Of a DNA stretch of 64,000 bases, positions 61,655-64,000 are shown one piece after another. Position 1 is the first letter of the stretch; each line of letters opens with the position of its first letter. The notes below the pieces were generated by a model. The model did not search any database. It saw only the letters and a program-made list of their open reading frames with translations, and was not told where the DNA came from. The stretch comes from Robertmurraya_A mangrovi. Lineage in GTDB: Bacteria; Bacillota; Bacilli; Bacillales; Cytobacillaceae. Location of the stretch: assembly GCF_034427655.1 (NCBI RefSeq), contig NZ_JAXOFX010000002.1:62001-126000 (forward strand), in the 5' to 3' direction. The position numbers and the translations under genes were made by a program.

Positions 61655-61939
61655 ATGGAGCTAATTAGTACAGTTGGACCACTTATTTTAATGTTTGTTC
61701 TTTTTTACTTTTTATTAATTCGCCCTCAGCAAAAGCGTCAAAAAGCTGTTCAGCAAATGCAAAGCGATTTGAAGAAGGGTGATAAAATTGTAACAATCGG
61801 TGGCCTTCACGGAATCGTTGATGCAATTGATGAAGGAAAAATCGTTATCAAGTGTGGAGATGGTAGCCGCCTTACATACGACCGTGCTGCTGTTCGTGAA
61901 GTAACTGAAGCATCAAGCAACACGTTAGCAAAATCATAA
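61655..61939 (+). CDS. yajC: Preprotein translocase accessory subunit YajC
   Basis: 94-residue protein with one N-terminal TM helix (about 5-24, LILMFVLFYFLLIRPQQKRQK) and a small cytosolic domain with GDKIVTIGGLHGIVDAI. YajC associates with SecDF. AAAGGAGGT precedes the ATG. It ends at a terminator 10 bp after the stop. Confidence 0.97.
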   Translation: MELISTVGPLILMFVLFYFLLIRPQQKRQKAVQQMQSDLKKGDKIVTIGGLHGIVDAIDEGKIVIKCGDGSRLTYDRAAVREVTEASSNTLAKS

Positions 61940-61949
61940 GAGCTAGAAG

Positions 61950-61978
61950 AAGCGCCTCCAATTGGAAGGCGCTTTTAA
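61950..61978 (+). terminator. yajC terminator
   Basis: AAGCGCCTCCAA pairs with TTGGAAGGCGCTT (one bulge) and runs into TTAATAT. It lies between yajC and the convergent membrane protein gene. Confidence 0.8.
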
Positions 61979-61983
61979 TATCA

Positions 61984-62376
61984 TTAGGCATTTCTCGTCT
62001 TAGACGAAGATAAATTAACTCCTAAAATACCACCCATCATCGCAATTAAGATGTAGCAAGTGTGATAAATAATTTGTTCAACGTCGAATAAACTGTTATG
62101 TCCTAAATACTGGAACATGAAGACGATAATGGAGTAAACTAATCCTGTAATACCCCCGAGTAACCATCCCTTTTGCTTTCCTTTCCCACCTGAGATAAAT
62201 CCACCTGCAAAAAGCGTAACAAAAGAAATAGCTGTAATAATAAACTGCACTGAAGATTCCTGTGTAGAAGTAAATCTTAAAATGAGTGAGAAAATTAAGC
62301 TACTAATAATAGCTAAAAGAAAAATACCAATAACCCCAAATAGAATGGCACTACCAAAATTTTTAGATTCTTCTAT
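61984..62376 (-). CDS. TIGR04086-type membrane protein (YrzE-like), apparent ATA start
   Basis: Membrane protein with four hydrophobic segments and the family-style sequence GGFISGGKGKQKGWLLGGITGLVY. The only normal start in frame is GTG 62250, which would drop the first TM helix and has only a weak AGGA site. The frame is open back to a TGA at 62392-62394, and the extra residues (EESKNFGSAILFGVIGIFLL...) look like the missing N-terminus of the family. No ATG, GTG or TTG exists there. GGGAGAGGG lies about 6 nt before an ATA at 62374-62376, so I propose that start (130 residues). A sequencing error is the alternative. Function unknown. Confidence 0.75.
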   Translation of the reverse strand: MEESKNFGSAILFGVIGIFLLAIISSLIFSLILRFTSTQESSVQFIITAISFVTLFAGGFISGGKGKQKGWLLGGITGLVYSIIVFMFQYLGHNSLFDVEQIIYHTCYILIAMMGGILGVNLSSSKTRNA

Positions 62377-62571
62377 TTTGACCCTCTCCCTTCATTACTA
62401 AACCACTGTTAATACAGCTTGTATTTTACTTAGTACATGCATATTCAAAGATTACAAAAAATAGAATAAATATTTTTTATGTTGAACGATTATTGGAAAA
62501 ACCTTCCCATCATGAATATGAAAAGATAGGCAGAAAATAATTAGAAATGAAAAATGAAAGGGGAGGGGAAT

Positions 62572-63213
62572 TTGCCAGAGTATACGCTCATCATTCTTAG
62601 AACCTTGGGTCTATATGCGATTATTTTAGTGATTTTTAGAATTATGGGTAAAAGAGAAATTGGAGAAATAAATGTACTCGACTTTGTTGTTTATATCATG
62701 ATTGCGGAGCTAGCAGTAGTTGCGATAGAAAACACGAAGGATCAATTCTTTCATTCTGTATTGCCTATGGTTTTATTAATGGGCGTGCAAATTATTTTGT
62801 CCTTCTTTTCCTTAAAAAGTAAAAGTTTCAGGGATATAGTAGATGGACAACCGACCATTATTATTAAAAATGGACAGATTGATGAAAAGGAAATGAAGAA
62901 ACAAAGATATAATTTTGATGACCTTCTCTTACAGTTAAGGGAAAAAAATATTAGAAACATTGCCGATGTGGAATTCGCTATTTTAGAAACCTCGGGTAAG
63001 CTTTCTATCATTGAAAAAGAAGACCAGAAAAGCGGCATAACCATTCCATTAATCATTGATGGAGAAATCCAAGAGGAAAACCTAGCATGGATTAATAAAA
63101 ATAATTTATGGTTAAGGCAACAGCTTAGGGATCTCGGGTATAAGGAAATAAAAGACATTTCTTTTTGTAGTTATCAAGATGGAAAGTTCTTTATTGATTT
63201 AATCGACCGATAA
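62572..63213 (+). CDS. DUF421 membrane protein (YrbG/YetF family)
   Basis: 213-residue protein. TTG 62572 follows GGGGAGGGG by 4-6 nt and starts MPEYTLIILRTLGLYAI; an upstream in-frame codon at 62554 would place the ribosome-binding site inside the gene. Three TM helices (about 5-25, 35-53 and 60-80) are followed by the DUF421 soluble domain: GKREIGEINVLDFVVYIM, GQPTIIIKNGQIDEKEMKK and NFDDLLLQLREKNIRNIADVE-type segments. In B. subtilis yrbG sits here, between yrzE and spoVB. Function unknown. Confidence 0.9.
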   Translation: MPEYTLIILRTLGLYAIILVIFRIMGKREIGEINVLDFVVYIMIAELAVVAIENTKDQFFHSVLPMVLLMGVQIILSFFSLKSKSFRDIVDGQPTIIIKNGQIDEKEMKKQRYNFDDLLLQLREKNIRNIADVEFAILETSGKLSIIEKEDQKSGITIPLIIDGEIQEENLAWINKNNLWLRQQLRDLGYKEIKDISFCSYQDGKFFIDLIDR

Positions 63214-63217
63214 AGGA

Positions 63218-63248
63218 AAAAGGGATTCAGCGATGAATCCCTTTTTTC
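63218..63248 (+). terminator. Terminator after the DUF421 gene
   Basis: AAAAGGGATTC pairs with GAATCCCTTTTTT over a 6-nt loop, with a T run. Confidence 0.92.
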
Positions 63249-63290
63249 TTATTAAGATTAGATAGTATAAGTTTCTGAAGTTAGACTACT

Positions 63291-63436
63291 GTCTAGCTCC
63301 AGCGCCCAGCGACTAGTGTACTTCGCTCCTCTCCCTACGATAAGTCAACATCGAATCGCTCACGCTCTTCGTGTTTCCTTTATCTCAGTCGAGGCGCTCC
63401 AGTCCATACGTCGCTAAACGGGACGCTTGCGCTTTT
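63291..63436. repeat. Dispersed-type intergenic repeat before spoVB
   Basis: GC-richer stretch starting TGTCTAGCTCCAGCGCC, containing CTTCGCTCCTC and TTCCTTTATCTCAGTCG, and ending GACGCTTGCGCTTTT. I recognise this pattern from intergenic repeats in many Bacillus genomes. There is only one copy in this window, so its repeat nature is from memory. Confidence 0.5.
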
Positions 63437-63437
63437 C

Positions 63438-64000
63438 TTATCTGAAAACAAGTTTTGATAGAGGTCCACCAATACGTGGAATACGTTTAACATCATCTTT
63501 TTTAATTAAACCTAACATTAAAATTAAGATCAAATACACAAAGGATATTAGTAATGTCGCAATTAGTACTTTAATCGAAATCGACATATTACTTGAGAGT
63601 TGGTGAAACAACCAATATCCACTATAGCCTGAGGCGCCCATAACTAAAAATGTTTTTATATAGTCTCTTATATAGAATGTAAAGGAAATTCTTTTTAAGA
63701 CCGTTGCAAAATGTAGGAGCGTAGTTAGTAAAATCCCAACTACAATGCCTAATGCTGCTCCGTTTATTCCAAGACTGGCTTGAGAAGCTAATGCAAAGAT
63801 GACAGCTGTTTTTACAATATTTCCGATTAAACTATTGATCATGGCAGCCCTAGCTAAGTTTAAAGCTTGTAAGGTCGCTTGTAAGGGGCCTTGATAATAA
63901 TAGAACAAGAAGAAGGGAGCCATAATTTTAATGAAAATTGCCCCACTAGTAGATCCATACATGACATTCATTAATGGATCTGCAAGTACATAAAGAATCA
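63438..64000 (-). CDS. spoVB: Stage V sporulation protein B, C-terminal part
   Basis: The last ~187 residues of a MATE/MOP-superfamily membrane flippase. The frame is open to the window edge, so the N-terminal two thirds lie beyond. Several TM helices are visible, with family-like LQATLQALNLARAAMINSLIGN and GINGAALGIVVGILL. Together with its place next to the yrbG-like gene, this fits SpoVB, thought to export lipid-linked precursors for the spore cortex. A different polysaccharide flippase of the same family is possible. Confidence 0.88.
   Translation of the reverse strand, partial: ILYVLADPLMNVMYGSTSGAIFIKIMAPFFLFYYYQGPLQATLQALNLARAAMINSLIGNIVKTAVIFALASQASLGINGAALGIVVGILLTTLLHFATVLKRISFTFYIRDYIKTFLVMGASGYSGYWLFHQLSSNMSISIKVLIATLLISFVYLILILMLGLIKKDDVKRIPRIGGPLSKLVFR

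Overview
The window is chromosomal DNA from an AT-rich, endospore-forming member of the Bacillaceae. From hemL at the left edge to spoVB at the right edge, the gene order follows, as I recall it, the Bacillus subtilis segment hemL-spoVID-ysxE-valS-folC-comC-spoIIB-maf-radC-mreBCD-minCD-spoIVFAB-rplU-prp-rpmA-spo0B-obg-pheBA-nifS-nadBCA-safA-coxA-bofC-ruvAB-queA-tgt-yajC-yrzE-yrbG-spoVB. The sporulation genes (spoVID, ysxE, spoIIB, spoIVFA/FB, spo0B, safA, coxA, bofC, spoVB) make the spore-forming lifestyle clear.

Left part (1-8630): the end of hemL, two spore-coat genes, a small membrane protein on the opposite strand, valS behind a valine T-box leader with a GUC specifier, and folC.

Accessory part (8631-30675): where B. 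subtilis has only comC between folC and spoIIB, this genome has about 22 kb of other genes. In order: a membrane-bound diguanylate cyclase; an ankyrin-repeat lipoprotein overlapping a 1352-residue secreted DUF5057-like/Ig-like protein; a convergent minus-strand operon of three minor-pilin-like proteins; and a long plus-strand run with an unknown acidic membrane protein, a PRC-barrel protein, a VanW-like protein, pilB, pilT, pilC, a major pilin, the prepilin peptidase (in the comC position), pilM, pilN, pilO and a second pilin, ending at a strong terminator. This looks like a complete type IV pilus system with a retraction ATPase. The extension ATPase has a tandem MshEN-type c-di-GMP-binding N-terminus, so the nearby diguanylate cyclase could control it. 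This is the most interesting part of the window.

Right part (30733-64000): conserved housekeeping and sporulation genes. They cover the septation factor spoIIB, cell shape and division (mreBCD, minCD), the SpoIVFA/FB pro-sigma-K processing complex, RNase E/G (lacking in B. subtilis), L21-Prp-L27 with an L21 leader, phosphorelay spo0B and obg, phenylalanine synthesis (pheB, pheA), NAD synthesis (nadBCA, nifS and their repressor niaR, with a visible operator), spore coat and cortex genes (safA with a 48-bp repeat expansion, an intact APH-fold kinase, coxA, bofC), Holliday-junction proteins, queuosine genes, yajC, an yrzE-like gene that seems to lack any normal start codon, a DUF421 protein and the 3' end of spoVB.

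Non-coding structure: nearly every transcription unit ends in a recognisable intrinsic terminator. Three kinds of intergenic repeat stand out: two inverted copies of a 133-134 bp imperfect palindrome flanking spo0B-nadA, a six-copy array of TCGCGGATAA-like units at 20-21 bp spacing between nadB and nadC, and a separate dispersed-looking repeat before spoVB. I see no tRNA, rRNA, CRISPR array, prophage or transposase.
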